Source of the DNA: Prochlorococcus sp. AG-686-J21
Lineage (GTDB): Bacteria; Cyanobacteriota; Cyanobacteriia; PCC-6307; Cyanobiaceae
Assembly (NCBI GenBank): GCA_003210285.1
Contig: QCVS01000001.1
Location: 105,521-169,520, forward strand
Length of the DNA: 64,000 nt
Direction: 5' to 3'
Both the position numbers and the translations under genes were made by a program. This document shows positions 9,341 to 17,824 of this stretch, piece by piece (position 1 is the stretch's first letter; every line of letters starts with the position of its first letter). The notes under the pieces are model-generated. The model was given only the letters and a program-made list of their open reading frames with translations. It was not told where the DNA came from and did not search any database.

Positions 9341-10107
9341 TAAACCAAACCACTTAGTGTTGGTTGAATAATTGCTAACACAATAAAAATACCATCAACA
9401 ATTAAGGTAGTTTGAATTACATAACTTGATACTAAAAAAGCCTTCCCATTTATCGAATTAGGTATAGCATAATTAAAAATTTCTTTTGATATGAACCAGA
9501 GTATTAATGCCGCTAAAATAATAATAGACAAAGATTTAAACTGAATAAGATTTTCTGAAGTTTTCTGAAGTATTAATGGAGCTTTATCAGAATCCGCAAT
9601 AATAACCTCCTTCCATTGATCCATTATTCCTGTCAAAAATATTGTCAAATCTGTAATCGCCGTTCCAAATAAAGACGAGATATAAAAACTTGAACCGATT
9701 TTCCATTTTGTTCCAAGTCCGACAATAGCAAGAGGTAATGCCACTGCTTCAACCGGGATATGGAGAATAGGATAAGCACTTAACCAGCCCCAAAATAAAC
9801 AACCTCCAAGCCAACTTCCCGAGACTCCTAATAATAACGAGCCTACAATAAACCATTTATCTCCCTCTTTTCTAGACAATAAAAAAGCCGTGGCAAGGAT
9901 AAAAAAAGTAGCACAAAGAGCACTTACAGGGGCAAATCTAACCCATGGTGCCTGTACAAAAATTGGCAAAATTACAAAAAAAGAGGACCATAGTCTCAAA
10001 GCAATTGGTCTAGATAAAAAAGTACTTTTAACAATATCGTATCCATTATGAAATCGAGGTTTCAAATTATCATTCACTTCTAAATTTTTAGTAATCAATT
10101 CTTCCAA
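9340..10107 (-). CDS. DUF3120 integral membrane protein
   Basis: The 255-residue protein has about six to seven hydrophobic helices and matches the cyanobacterial DUF3120 family as I remember it (APWVRFAPVSAL near residue 53, GSWLGGCLFWGWL near residue 96, HIPVEAVALPLA near residue 115). The family is conserved in oxygenic phototrophs but has no known function. It lies directly upstream of nadB on the same strand and overlaps it by one base. About 185 bases separate its start from the next divergent gene; they hold only AT-rich promoter-like DNA. Confidence 0.7.
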   Translation of the reverse strand: MEELITKNLEVNDNLKPRFHNGYDIVKSTFLSRPIALRLWSSFFVILPIFVQAPWVRFAPVSALCATFFILATAFLLSRKEGDKWFIVGSLLLGVSGSWLGGCLFWGWLSAYPILHIPVEAVALPLAIVGLGTKWKIGSSFYISSLFGTAITDLTIFLTGIMDQWKEVIIADSDKAPLILQKTSENLIQFKSLSIIILAALILWFISKEIFNYAIPNSINGKAFLVSSYVIQTTLIVDGIFIVLAIIQPTLSGLV

Positions 10108-10293
10108 TGCATTAAGTCTTTAAAAATTTTTGAATTAATTTAGGTCTACTTTAATAAAAATGCAGATGACATATTTTATTAATCTAATAGTTGAAATAAA
10201 TTAATCATATTTAATATTTTAAGAGTATTTAATATACTTTGAGTCTTATATGAGTTTACAATAAATCTAAAGATAAAAGATTGGTCTTTAATT

Positions 10294-11706
10294 GTGTGGA
10301 AAGAAATTAATTTCAAAGAGGATTCTAATGATCTTTTGATTCCGAATATTAACTACCAAATTAATCCAGCAGAAATTGAAAGTATCGAACATAACTCTAT
10401 TGCTGAAGAAATAGGTTTTGAATCAGGTGATTCAATTATTAGTATTAATGGAAAGAAACCTAGAGACTTAATTGATTATCAAATCCTGATTAGTGAAGAA
10501 ATTTTAGATATATCGGTATTGGATAAAAACAAGAAGATTCACAACATTAGTATTGAAAAAGATCAAGATGACAATTTAGGAATTAATTTTAAAGATGCAT
10601 TATTTGACTCAATCAAACAATGTAATAATAAGTGCCCTTTTTGCTTCATAGATCAACAACCAAATGGCAAAAGAAAAAGTCTTTACGTAAAAGATGATGA
10701 CTATAGATTAAGTTTTCTATATGGTTCATATCTAACGCTAACCAATTTAAATAAAGATGACTGGAATAGAATATCTACTCAAAAACTATCACCGCTTTTT
10801 ATTTCAATACATGCCACTGACCCAGAGATCCGAGAACAATTATTAAAAAATAAAAAAGCAAGTCAAATTCTTGATCAAATTGAATGGTTAGAACAAAATT
10901 CAATCCAGATACACGCGCAAATAGTTGTATGTCCCGAAATTAATGATGGTAAAATCTTAGAAAAATCTATTTACGATCTTGCAAAATTTCATAAAAAAAG
11001 TTTTAAAACAGTACTTTCAACAGCCATAGTTCCAGTAGGCCTTACAAAGTTTAGGCCTGAAAACGATGGACTAATAGCGATAAGCAAAGAATATGCAAGA
11101 AAAATTATTCAACAAGTGGAAAAAATTCAAACCTCTCTACAAAAAAGTATTGGAACTCGCTTTTGTTGGCTTGCCGACGAATGGTACTTAATAGCTGGTC
11201 TCAAATTACCAAGCTATAAAACATATGAAAATATGCCCCAAGAATCTAATGGAGTTGGCTCAATACGAAGTTTTCTTAAAACATTGGAAACTAAAACAAA
11301 ATCTCTTCCTAAAAAAATAGATAAACAAAGAAAAGTCAGTTGGATTGTTGGGAAATTAGTTTACGAAGCACTACTTCCAACAGTGGAAAAACTTAATAAA
11401 ATTGATGGCCTAAGAATTAATCTATATGGCTTGCCAAGTGTTTACTGGGGGCAAGATCAAGTTGTAACAGGGCTTTTAACTGGTGAAGATTTAATTACTG
11501 GACTCCAAAATAAGGATCTAGGAGAAAGTATATTTATACCATCAATAATGTTAAAGCTTAATAGTGATTTGTTTTTGGATGACAAAAATATAACTGAAGT
11601 TTCAAATAATCTGAAAACTAATATTCACGTTCTTGATGATACAAATGATATTATTAATAATCTAATCGGTTTATCTAAAACAAAAGAAATACTTAATTAT
11701 GCTTAG
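10294..11706 (+). CDS. PDZ/radical-SAM-like Fe-S protein with DUF512
   Basis: The 470-residue protein fits a cyanobacterial family of putative Fe-S oxidoreductases (TIGR03279-like). Residues 20-90 resemble a PDZ domain (IGFESGDSIISINGK). A radical-SAM-type cluster motif C110-NNK-C114-PF-C117 follows with FIDQQPNGKRKSLY, and the C-terminal third is DUF512, including RFCWLADEWYL and LTGEDLI. No substrate is known. Translation appears to start at GTG; no upstream ATG is in frame. The 3' end overlaps the TolC-like gene by eight bases. Confidence 0.85.
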   Translation: MWKEINFKEDSNDLLIPNINYQINPAEIESIEHNSIAEEIGFESGDSIISINGKKPRDLIDYQILISEEILDISVLDKNKKIHNISIEKDQDDNLGINFKDALFDSIKQCNNKCPFCFIDQQPNGKRKSLYVKDDDYRLSFLYGSYLTLTNLNKDDWNRISTQKLSPLFISIHATDPEIREQLLKNKKASQILDQIEWLEQNSIQIHAQIVVCPEINDGKILEKSIYDLAKFHKKSFKTVLSTAIVPVGLTKFRPENDGLIAISKEYARKIIQQVEKIQTSLQKSIGTRFCWLADEWYLIAGLKLPSYKTYENMPQESNGVGSIRSFLKTLETKTKSLPKKIDKQRKVSWIVGKLVYEALLPTVEKLNKIDGLRINLYGLPSVYWGQDQVVTGLLTGEDLITGLQNKDLGESIFIPSIMLKLNSDLFLDDKNITEVSNNLKTNIHVLDDTNDIINNLIGLSKTKEILNYA

Positions 11707-13129
11707 AAAACTTATACATCCAATTTTAGTTTTACCTTTTTGTTTGTATATTAATTCTCAAGAAGCACTATTAAGTAAGGCCAACAATAATATAGAAGAA
11801 ATCCTTCAAGAAAAAGAAAACCAAATATTCCTTAATTATTCAGAAATAGATAATATTACTCTAAATAATAATCAAGAACTTAAAGCATTAGAAAGTTTAG
11901 TCAATTCAACAACGTTTAGTCTTTCGAGCAAAATCGCCAAAAGATATCCTTCATTAGATTTACAAGCCAGTGGATTACCTAAATATGTTTCGGGCAAAAA
12001 TTATCAAAGTAGCTCATCGACTACAAAAACTTCGCAATTCTCAGCAAATCCATCCCTTAATATTAAATTAGACTTAATAGACCCTCTAAGGGGATCTGAA
12101 ATTAAAATAGCTAGAAATAATTACGCAATAGCTAAAAATAATTATGATATTAAAAAGAAAGATCTTATAAAAGAGGCAAAATCTAGATATCACAAACTAC
12201 AAAAGTCTTATCAGGATATTAAAAACAAAACATTATCTCTTGATTTATCAATTACTAGTTTGAAAGATGCTCAGTCAAAATTTGATGCAGGGATAGGAAC
12301 AAAATTTGAGGTTCTTGAAGCTGAAGCACAATTATCTAGAGATAGGCAATCACTTAATGAGAAAAAAATTCAGCATCAGATTAATAAAATTGCACTAAAA
12401 GAAATCTTAAATATAAATGGGGACTTCGAGATTAATCAAAAGCAAAAATTAATAGGTTTCTGGAACCATAAATTAAACAAGAATATTACTGAGGGTTTAG
12501 TAAATAGCCTTTCCCTCAAAAATATTAATCTAAAAAAATCAATCAAAGAAAATCAAGCTAAGAATTATTTGAATGTTTACAAGCCAAATGTTTACATAAG
12601 TAATACGTTTACTAGTTCGTTTTCTAAGGGTGATTCTTTGTCAGTCAAAATAGACCCTGAAAAATCTGGATCTTCATATACAAATACTGTAAGCTTAAAC
12701 TTTGGTTGGAATATTTTTGACGGTGGACAAAATAAAAATTTATATAAATCAAGCAAAGCTGATGCAAAATCGGAAGATTACTCCTATAAAAATCTTGAAA
12801 ATGTTTTAAAGACAAATATTAGTAAAGCCTATTTAAATTTAAAATTAAATGAAGAAAAAATTCTTTCATCTATAAAAGAAATCTCTTCTACAGAAGAATC
12901 CTTAAGATTAGCAAGATTAAGATATGACGTAGGAATATCTACACTAAAAGATGTTCTTGTAAGACAAAAAGAGTTAAGTAATGCTAATTCAAAAAAAATT
13001 GATTCAATTTATAATTACAATTTAAATTTAGATGAATTAGTAAGATTGACTTTTCTTAAAATAAGTAATATTTGTAACCAGACAAATATTCCTATCAAAA
13101 ATGACATTCAATCTATTTGCAATATCTGA
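11699..13129 (+). CDS. TolC-like outer-membrane efflux protein
   Basis: The 476-residue protein has an N-terminal hydrophobic leader and two outer-membrane efflux (OEP) repeats rich in long amphipathic helices, each with the AL-K-A-RY-D-G-I/GT pattern: SLKDAQSKFDAGIGTKFEVL near residue 188 and ESLRLARLRYDVGISTLKDVL near residue 400. Such proteins form a trimeric channel across the outer membrane and periplasm for type I secretion or drug efflux. No inner-membrane partner lies next to it, so the pump it serves cannot be told from here. Confidence 0.85.
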   Translation: MLRKLIHPILVLPFCLYINSQEALLSKANNNIEEILQEKENQIFLNYSEIDNITLNNNQELKALESLVNSTTFSLSSKIAKRYPSLDLQASGLPKYVSGKNYQSSSSTTKTSQFSANPSLNIKLDLIDPLRGSEIKIARNNYAIAKNNYDIKKKDLIKEAKSRYHKLQKSYQDIKNKTLSLDLSITSLKDAQSKFDAGIGTKFEVLEAEAQLSRDRQSLNEKKIQHQINKIALKEILNINGDFEINQKQKLIGFWNHKLNKNITEGLVNSLSLKNINLKKSIKENQAKNYLNVYKPNVYISNTFTSSFSKGDSLSVKIDPEKSGSSYTNTVSLNFGWNIFDGGQNKNLYKSSKADAKSEDYSYKNLENVLKTNISKAYLNLKLNEEKILSSIKEISSTEESLRLARLRYDVGISTLKDVLVRQKELSNANSKKIDSIYNYNLNLDELVRLTFLKISNICNQTNIPIKNDIQSICNI

Positions 13130-13131
13130 AT

Positions 13132-13929
13132 ATGAATAAAAATAATTTAACCAGTCAACAGTTAAAAGATTTAGATTCTTTATTTGAATTGGTTAGTGAT
13201 CGCCAATTGCAGGACTTTGGAAATATCAGTGCTAGTAACAAGTCAGACGGTTCATTAATTACAAGTTGTGATTTATGGAGCGATAAAACAATTGTAAAGG
13301 CTCTATCTATAATTGCTCCACATGAAGGCGTTCTTAGTGAAGAGGGAGGAAAGATAGTTCCTAATACAAATGCTTATTGGATAGTAGATCCTCTTGATGG
13401 GACTACAAATTTTGCTGCAGGAATTCCATATTGGTCTATTTCAGTAGCAAGATTTGTAGATGGAGCCCCTCAATCTTCCTTTTTAATCATTCCTACATTG
13501 AAGAAAAAATTTGTAGCAATCAAAGGTGAAGGTGTTTGGCTTAATAAAAAGAAAATTGAAATTAATAATAATCAAAAAAGTGAATGCGTATCCTTATGCA
13601 GTAGATCTATTAAAATTTTACAAAAAAATCCTAGTTCTATATTTCCTGGAAAAATAAGACTTCTTGGTGTATCTAGTTTAAATTTAACAAGCGTTGCAAT
13701 GGGACAAACTTTTGGAGCTATAGAATCAACTCCTAAAATATGGGACATTGCGGCAGCATGGCTATTACTTGAGGAGCTAAATTGTTCAATTGAATGGTTA
13801 GAACTGAACCCAATGCAATTAACTGCGGAACAAGATTTACAAGATACTAATTTTCCCTTAATTGCTTCTAGGACAAACGAAAAAATGAAAGTCTTAAGAC
13901 CATGGGGTAATTTATTATTGGAAAAATAG
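13132..13929 (+). CDS. Inositol monophosphatase-family phosphatase
   Basis: The protein (265 residues from this start) has the IMPase metal site: LSEEGG near residue 75, WIVDPLDGTTNFAAGIPYW near residue 88 and a C-terminal WDIAAAWLLLEE. Candidates are histidinol-phosphatase, inositol monophosphatase or a PAP phosphatase; the sequence alone does not settle which. The ORF track uses a TTG at 13117 inside the upstream gene, whereas the ATG at 13132, two bases after that gene's stop, gives a cleaner start. It is in line with the TolC-like gene and probably in the same transcript. Confidence 0.88.
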   Translation: MNKNNLTSQQLKDLDSLFELVSDRQLQDFGNISASNKSDGSLITSCDLWSDKTIVKALSIIAPHEGVLSEEGGKIVPNTNAYWIVDPLDGTTNFAAGIPYWSISVARFVDGAPQSSFLIIPTLKKKFVAIKGEGVWLNKKKIEINNNQKSECVSLCSRSIKILQKNPSSIFPGKIRLLGVSSLNLTSVAMGQTFGAIESTPKIWDIAAAWLLLEELNCSIEWLELNPMQLTAEQDLQDTNFPLIASRTNEKMKVLRPWGNLLLEK

Positions 13930-14017
13930 TTACATCATAAAAATATAAAAGACTTGAAAAATATCACTATTAGATACAATAAATAAGATTTGGGATAAGT
14001 ATTTGAAGAGAATTAAT

Positions 14018-14929
14018 ATGCAGCGCAGTACAACATGGATTATTAAAAGTTTATGGGGAGCTTGTGAAAGATGGAGTAAATCAGACTGTATTGATTTAAG
14101 CGCTGCTTTTGCCTATTACACTCTTCAATCATTCTTCCCAATACTACTTATTTCTCTTTCAATAGCTTCCTGGTTTCTAGGAAAGCAAGAAGGTTTAGAT
14201 CAACAAATAATATCTATTGCTGCTCAAATTTTACCTCCATCGGTTGTTGAATTAGTTGAAACAACATTATTCAAATTAATTGACCAAGGCTTTGGCGCTG
14301 GTATTTTAGGAGCTATGTTTTTACTATTTACTGCTGGCAACGCTTACTTATCACTTCAAAGAGGCTCAGATAGGTTATGGGAAGACGAGCTCCCTTCGAG
14401 AAGAATTAACTCTGACTGGCAAGAGCAAGCATCAAGATTTCTTAGGAACAGAATTGAAGCTTTCTTAATAGTATTTTTTATAGGTTTTTTAATGGTATTA
14501 GATCAAATCAGTGCAAATCTAAGAATGATTCCAACTACTGTTTTAGAAAATATAACAAATTCTAGTAATTATTTTTCTGAATTTATTATAAAATTACCAC
14601 TCTTACAAGTTGGTCAATTTGCTTTACCACTGGTGGGGTTTTCATTAATGGCTTTATTACTTCAAGCACTATTGCCCAGTAGAAAAGTTCCTTTAAGACC
14701 ACTAATACCTGGTTCAATTTTGATTGGAATTGGATTAACTACTCTTAATTTAGCAGTAAGTAAAAGTATTCTTTCTCTTGGGGCAAGATTTCAAGCATAT
14801 GGTTTTATTGGAGGTTTTTTAGTACTAACTTTATGGGTTTGGCTATTAGGCGTTATTTTATATTTTGGACAATGTTGGAGTGTTGTTATAGCTAGTATGT
14901 CTTTAACAAGCAAGAGAAGAAAAAATTAA
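14018..14929 (+). CDS. YihY/BrkB-family membrane protein
   Basis: The protein of about 303 residues has six transmembrane helices and the YihY/BrkB hallmarks: LSAAFAYYTLQSFFP in the first helix, GILGAMFLLFTAGNAYLSLQRGSDRLW in the middle and GFIGGFLVLTLWVWLLGVILYFG near the end. The family was once annotated as RNase BN, wrongly. No transport substrate is established. The track starts at TTG 14003; the ATG at 14018 is used here, though a few extra N-terminal residues are possible. Confidence 0.85.
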   Translation: MQRSTTWIIKSLWGACERWSKSDCIDLSAAFAYYTLQSFFPILLISLSIASWFLGKQEGLDQQIISIAAQILPPSVVELVETTLFKLIDQGFGAGILGAMFLLFTAGNAYLSLQRGSDRLWEDELPSRRINSDWQEQASRFLRNRIEAFLIVFFIGFLMVLDQISANLRMIPTTVLENITNSSNYFSEFIIKLPLLQVGQFALPLVGFSLMALLLQALLPSRKVPLRPLIPGSILIGIGLTTLNLAVSKSILSLGARFQAYGFIGGFLVLTLWVWLLGVILYFGQCWSVVIASMSLTSKRRKN

Positions 14930-14961
14930 TTCTAAAAGAATGACATGTTTCCTTTTCTAAA

Positions 14962-15288
14962 ATGAATAAAAGTTTAGTTACCTATTCTTTAATCTTTTTA
15001 ATGTTAATTACACTTTTTGGATTTAACTTTTTTTTAAGTCTTATCGGAAATCTTTTATTAATTGTATTTTTAGTTCCTCTTTTAATATTTTTGATTTTAT
15101 TGATAAGTTTTAATTCCTTAAAGTCAAAAGTAAAATCTTGTAATCAATGTGGAACTATAGCCTTAGGAATTAATAATACCTGCATAAATTGTGGTGCAGA
15201 TTTAGATGATATAAATCCTAAGAGCGATGATAGTTTAAAAAAACCAAGTGAAACTACAATTGAAGTAAAAGCAGAAGAAATCAAATGA
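14962..15288 (+). CDS. Small membrane protein with zinc ribbon
   Basis: I do not recognise this 108-residue protein. It has two closely spaced hydrophobic helices (residues 5-50) followed by a zinc-ribbon-like pair of knuckles, CNQC and CINC, spaced by 13 residues, and an acidic/lysine tail. The cysteine-rich part should be cytoplasmic. It starts 32 bases after the YihY gene and may share its transcript. Confidence 0.6.
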   Translation: MNKSLVTYSLIFLMLITLFGFNFFLSLIGNLLLIVFLVPLLIFLILLISFNSLKSKVKSCNQCGTIALGINNTCINCGADLDDINPKSDDSLKKPSETTIEVKAEEIK

Positions 15289-15316
15289 TGATAATTAGAT
15301 AATTCTTATGAAAGTT

Positions 15317-15463
15317 TTAACCAATCCCAATTTGTCTTAAAATACTTTGTCCAGTAATCAATTCTGTACCTAAACCTATCAATATTCCCATCATTGCCAT
15401 TCTTCCATTCCAAGTTTCGGCAAAGTTGACAAAACCAAATCTTTGTTGATTATCTTCATTCAT
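15317..15463 (-). CDS. High-light-inducible protein (Hli/Scp)
   Basis: This 48-residue ORF, too short for the track, reads MNEDNQQRFGFVNFAETWNGRM onward and carries the ETWNGRMAMMGILIGL chlorophyll-binding helix typical of Hli proteins. These single-helix relatives of plant LHC proteins bind chlorophyll and carotenoid and protect photosystems and chlorophyll-synthesis steps under high light. It stands alone between two unrelated genes. Position and length are supported by an ATG and an in-frame TAA. Confidence 0.92.
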   Translation of the reverse strand: MNEDNQQRFGFVNFAETWNGRMAMMGILIGLGTELITGQSILRQIGIG

Positions 15464-15531
15464 AATAGATTAATAACTATTTTAAATATATTAGCGTTTG
15501 AAGGTTGAATTTATGGAAAATAATTAATGAT

Positions 15532-15915
15532 TTATCTAACATGTTTTAATCCATCAACCGGCTTGTATTCGTCTCCAGTTAATTCTTCATATATTATCGC
15601 AGGCAATCCTGTCTCAAACATAGTTTGAAGTGCTTCTTTAAGCATTGGGTTCCATCCTCCAGTACTAACTTTTCCATGTCTTACAGTCCAATCCCACGTA
15701 CCTTGTAGATCTCTTGGCATTCTGCCTTCTCTATCTCTTCTGGCAACTAAATCAAGAGATTCAACTATGCCTACTATTACTGGATTTTTTCCATAAGAAG
15801 GCGTTAGACTTAATTCAAGTCTAACAGGGTCTTCTTTAACCATTTTAAGACGAAATCTAGGCGGTAATTTCAGAGTTCTAATTACTCCTGAGACAATTTT
15901 TGTTCTTAATTCCAA
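15532..15915 (-). CDS. Conserved hypothetical protein
   Basis: I cannot name this 127-residue protein. It lacks a signal peptide and membrane helices. It is unusually Arg/Pro/Gly/Trp-rich for this genome (RDREGRMPRDLQGTWDWTVRHGK), which points to strong sequence constraint and a conserved cyanobacterial fold. It lies just downstream of the DUF2973 gene on the same strand, 31 bases away, and the two may be cotranscribed. Confidence 0.7.
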   Translation of the reverse strand: MELRTKIVSGVIRTLKLPPRFRLKMVKEDPVRLELSLTPSYGKNPVIVGIVESLDLVARRDREGRMPRDLQGTWDWTVRHGKVSTGGWNPMLKEALQTMFETGLPAIIYEELTGDEYKPVDGLKHVR

Positions 15916-15946
15916 TTTTTTGACCTTATAAATTTATCAAATGAAT

Positions 15947-16210
15947 TTAATCAGTTGTAGTTCCTTTTTCTTCAAGAGTTGAATCTGTATCATTAGAAAA
16001 CCTAACTGTAAGTAATTCTTCTTGGGTTATATTTCCAGACTTATCAAGAAGTTCAGGATGAATAGTATATTTTTTTTGTCGGATATTTGTATTGAAAGGT
16101 CTATTTGGTTGTTTATCAAGTGTCCCCCAACCATTTGACATTACTTTAAAAGCCTTCCACACTAAGTAAGTTAGGGTAGCTGAATAAATAATTGGGAATA
16201 GGAAAGACAT
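15947..16210 (-). CDS. DUF2973 small membrane protein
   Basis: The 87-residue protein has one N-terminal transmembrane helix (FLFPIIYSATLTYLVWKAF) followed by a soluble tail with YTIHPELLDKSGNITQEELLTVRF, the pattern of the cyanobacterial DUF2973 family. The family has no assigned role. It is divergent from htrA; the 136 bases between them hold AT-rich promoter DNA with no other feature seen. Confidence 0.75.
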   Translation of the reverse strand: MSFLFPIIYSATLTYLVWKAFKVMSNGWGTLDKQPNRPFNTNIRQKKYTIHPELLDKSGNITQEELLTVRFSNDTDSTLEEKGTTTD

Positions 16211-16346
16211 TAATTTATTGATCTATAATTACTTAAATTCTATAATAGCTCGAAAAAAATAAATTTAGTTATTTCATAGAAACAAATCCCCCTATTTACC
16301 AAATAACTTCAGCGATTTATATAATAACCAATAACACATCCAATAA

Positions 16347-17507
16347 ATGAATGTTCGAATGTTTTTAAAAGTAATAATTCAAACAAAATTTTTAAAATTT
16401 TCTTTTAAAAAATTTTTTATCTTATCTTATATTTCACTAGGCCTAATTAATAAATCAAACGTAATATCTCAGCCGATAATAAATCAAAATCTTAATGAAG
16501 AATCTAAAATTTCAAATATATCTTTTATAACAAAAGCAGTTAAAAAAACAGGGGCTTCAGTAGTTACTATTGACACTCAACGATTTGTTAAAAATAAACA
16601 ATTTTCTAGAGATTCAAGAATTTTCTTAGATCCATATTTTGAAAGATTCTTTGGCTTACAATTACCTCCCGAAAATCTCTCACAGATAGAACAAAGTCAG
16701 GGAAGTGGCTTTATATTTGGTGATGGTCTCGTAATGACTAATGCTCATGTTGTTAATGGTTCTGAAAAGTTAATAGTGGGCTTATCTAATGGAGCTAAAT
16801 ACAAAGGGAAGTTAATAGGACAAGATTTACTAACTGACCTAGCTGTTATAAAGCTTGAAGGTAAAGGACCTTGGCCAAAAGCAATATTAGGTGACTCGAA
16901 AAAGATAGAAGTTGGAGATTGGGCAATAGCTGTTGGAAATCCTTATGGCTTAGAAAATACGGTTACTCTAGGAATAATTAGTAACTTAAATAGAAATGTC
17001 TCACAGTTAGGAATATATGATAAAAAGTTTGAGTTAATTCAAACAGACGCTGCAATAAACCCTGGCAATTCTGGGGGGCCATTACTAAATAGTAAGGGAG
17101 AAGTAATTGGTATTAATACTCTTATAAGATCAGGTCCTGGGGCAGGCTTAAGCTTTGCAATCCCAATAAATAAAGCTAAAAATATCGCTTCGCAACTAAT
17201 AGAGAATGGGAAAGTAATACATCCTATGATTGGAATCAACCTAATAGACGAAAACTACTTTGAGAGGAATAAAAGTATTGTAAAAGTAGGATACGTTATC
17301 CCAAATAGCCCTGCCTCAAAAAGCGGAATCATGATTAATGACATAATCCTAAAAGTGGGTAAAATCAACATTAATAATTCTTCAGATGTAATCAATGCAA
17401 TAAGTAAAAACGGAATTAATAAATTTATAAACCTGACGTTAAAAAGAAAAAATAAAATTATTAAATTAAATGTTAAACCGACTGATATTACTAATTTATC
17501 AAAATAA
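16347..17507 (+). CDS. HtrA/Deg-family serine protease
   Basis: The 386-residue protein has an N-terminal hydrophobic export segment, a trypsin-like domain with the triad His in TNAHVV near residue 133, Asp in LTDLAVIKL near residue 165 and Ser in NPGNSGGPL near residue 243, then one PDZ domain (GYVIPNSPASKSGI...DIILKVG). Cyanobacterial HtrA, HhoA and HhoB degrade damaged exported or thylakoid proteins under stress; which paralogue this is cannot be decided. The first 45 residues are unusually long and basic for a signal peptide, so a later start is possible. Confidence 0.92.
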   Translation: MNVRMFLKVIIQTKFLKFSFKKFFILSYISLGLINKSNVISQPIINQNLNEESKISNISFITKAVKKTGASVVTIDTQRFVKNKQFSRDSRIFLDPYFERFFGLQLPPENLSQIEQSQGSGFIFGDGLVMTNAHVVNGSEKLIVGLSNGAKYKGKLIGQDLLTDLAVIKLEGKGPWPKAILGDSKKIEVGDWAIAVGNPYGLENTVTLGIISNLNRNVSQLGIYDKKFELIQTDAAINPGNSGGPLLNSKGEVIGINTLIRSGPGAGLSFAIPINKAKNIASQLIENGKVIHPMIGINLIDENYFERNKSIVKVGYVIPNSPASKSGIMINDIILKVGKININNSSDVINAISKNGINKFINLTLKRKNKIIKLNVKPTDITNLSK

Positions 17508-17514
17508 TATATTT

Positions 17515-17658
17515 TTAACTTTCATCATCTCTAAGTATTTCTACACATTGAGAGATACAAATACCATCATAAATACCACAACTAGAAATACACTCAAAAT
17601 AACTTTCTACTGGATCAGAAGTAACATAATTACTTTCTTTTAAATCATACTTTTTCAT
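17515..17658 (-). CDS. Small cysteine-containing hypothetical protein
   Basis: This 47-residue ORF, below the track cut-off, reads MKKYDLKESNYVTSDPVESY and then FECISSCGIYDGICISQCVEILRDD. Four cysteines are arranged as C-x3-C-x6-C-x3-C, a pattern suited to a metal site or two disulfides (helical hairpin, CHCH-like). The protein is acidic and has no signal peptide. It converges with htrA, ending eight bases from its stop. The clean ATG, stop and patterned cysteines support a real gene; I know no named family. Confidence 0.55.
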   Translation of the reverse strand: MKKYDLKESNYVTSDPVESYFECISSCGIYDGICISQCVEILRDDES

Positions 17659-17824
17659 AAGTTTTTTAAATAGAACAAATACGTAATTATTACATTAATC
17701 AAAGTCATTAAGTCTGTAAAGATAAATAAGTGATCTTGCCTAGAGGATTGTAAAGTTTTCTAAAAACTATTTTTCAAAACCTAAAAAAATAAGAATAAAA
17801 TATTTAATCGATAAGTATAAATAA

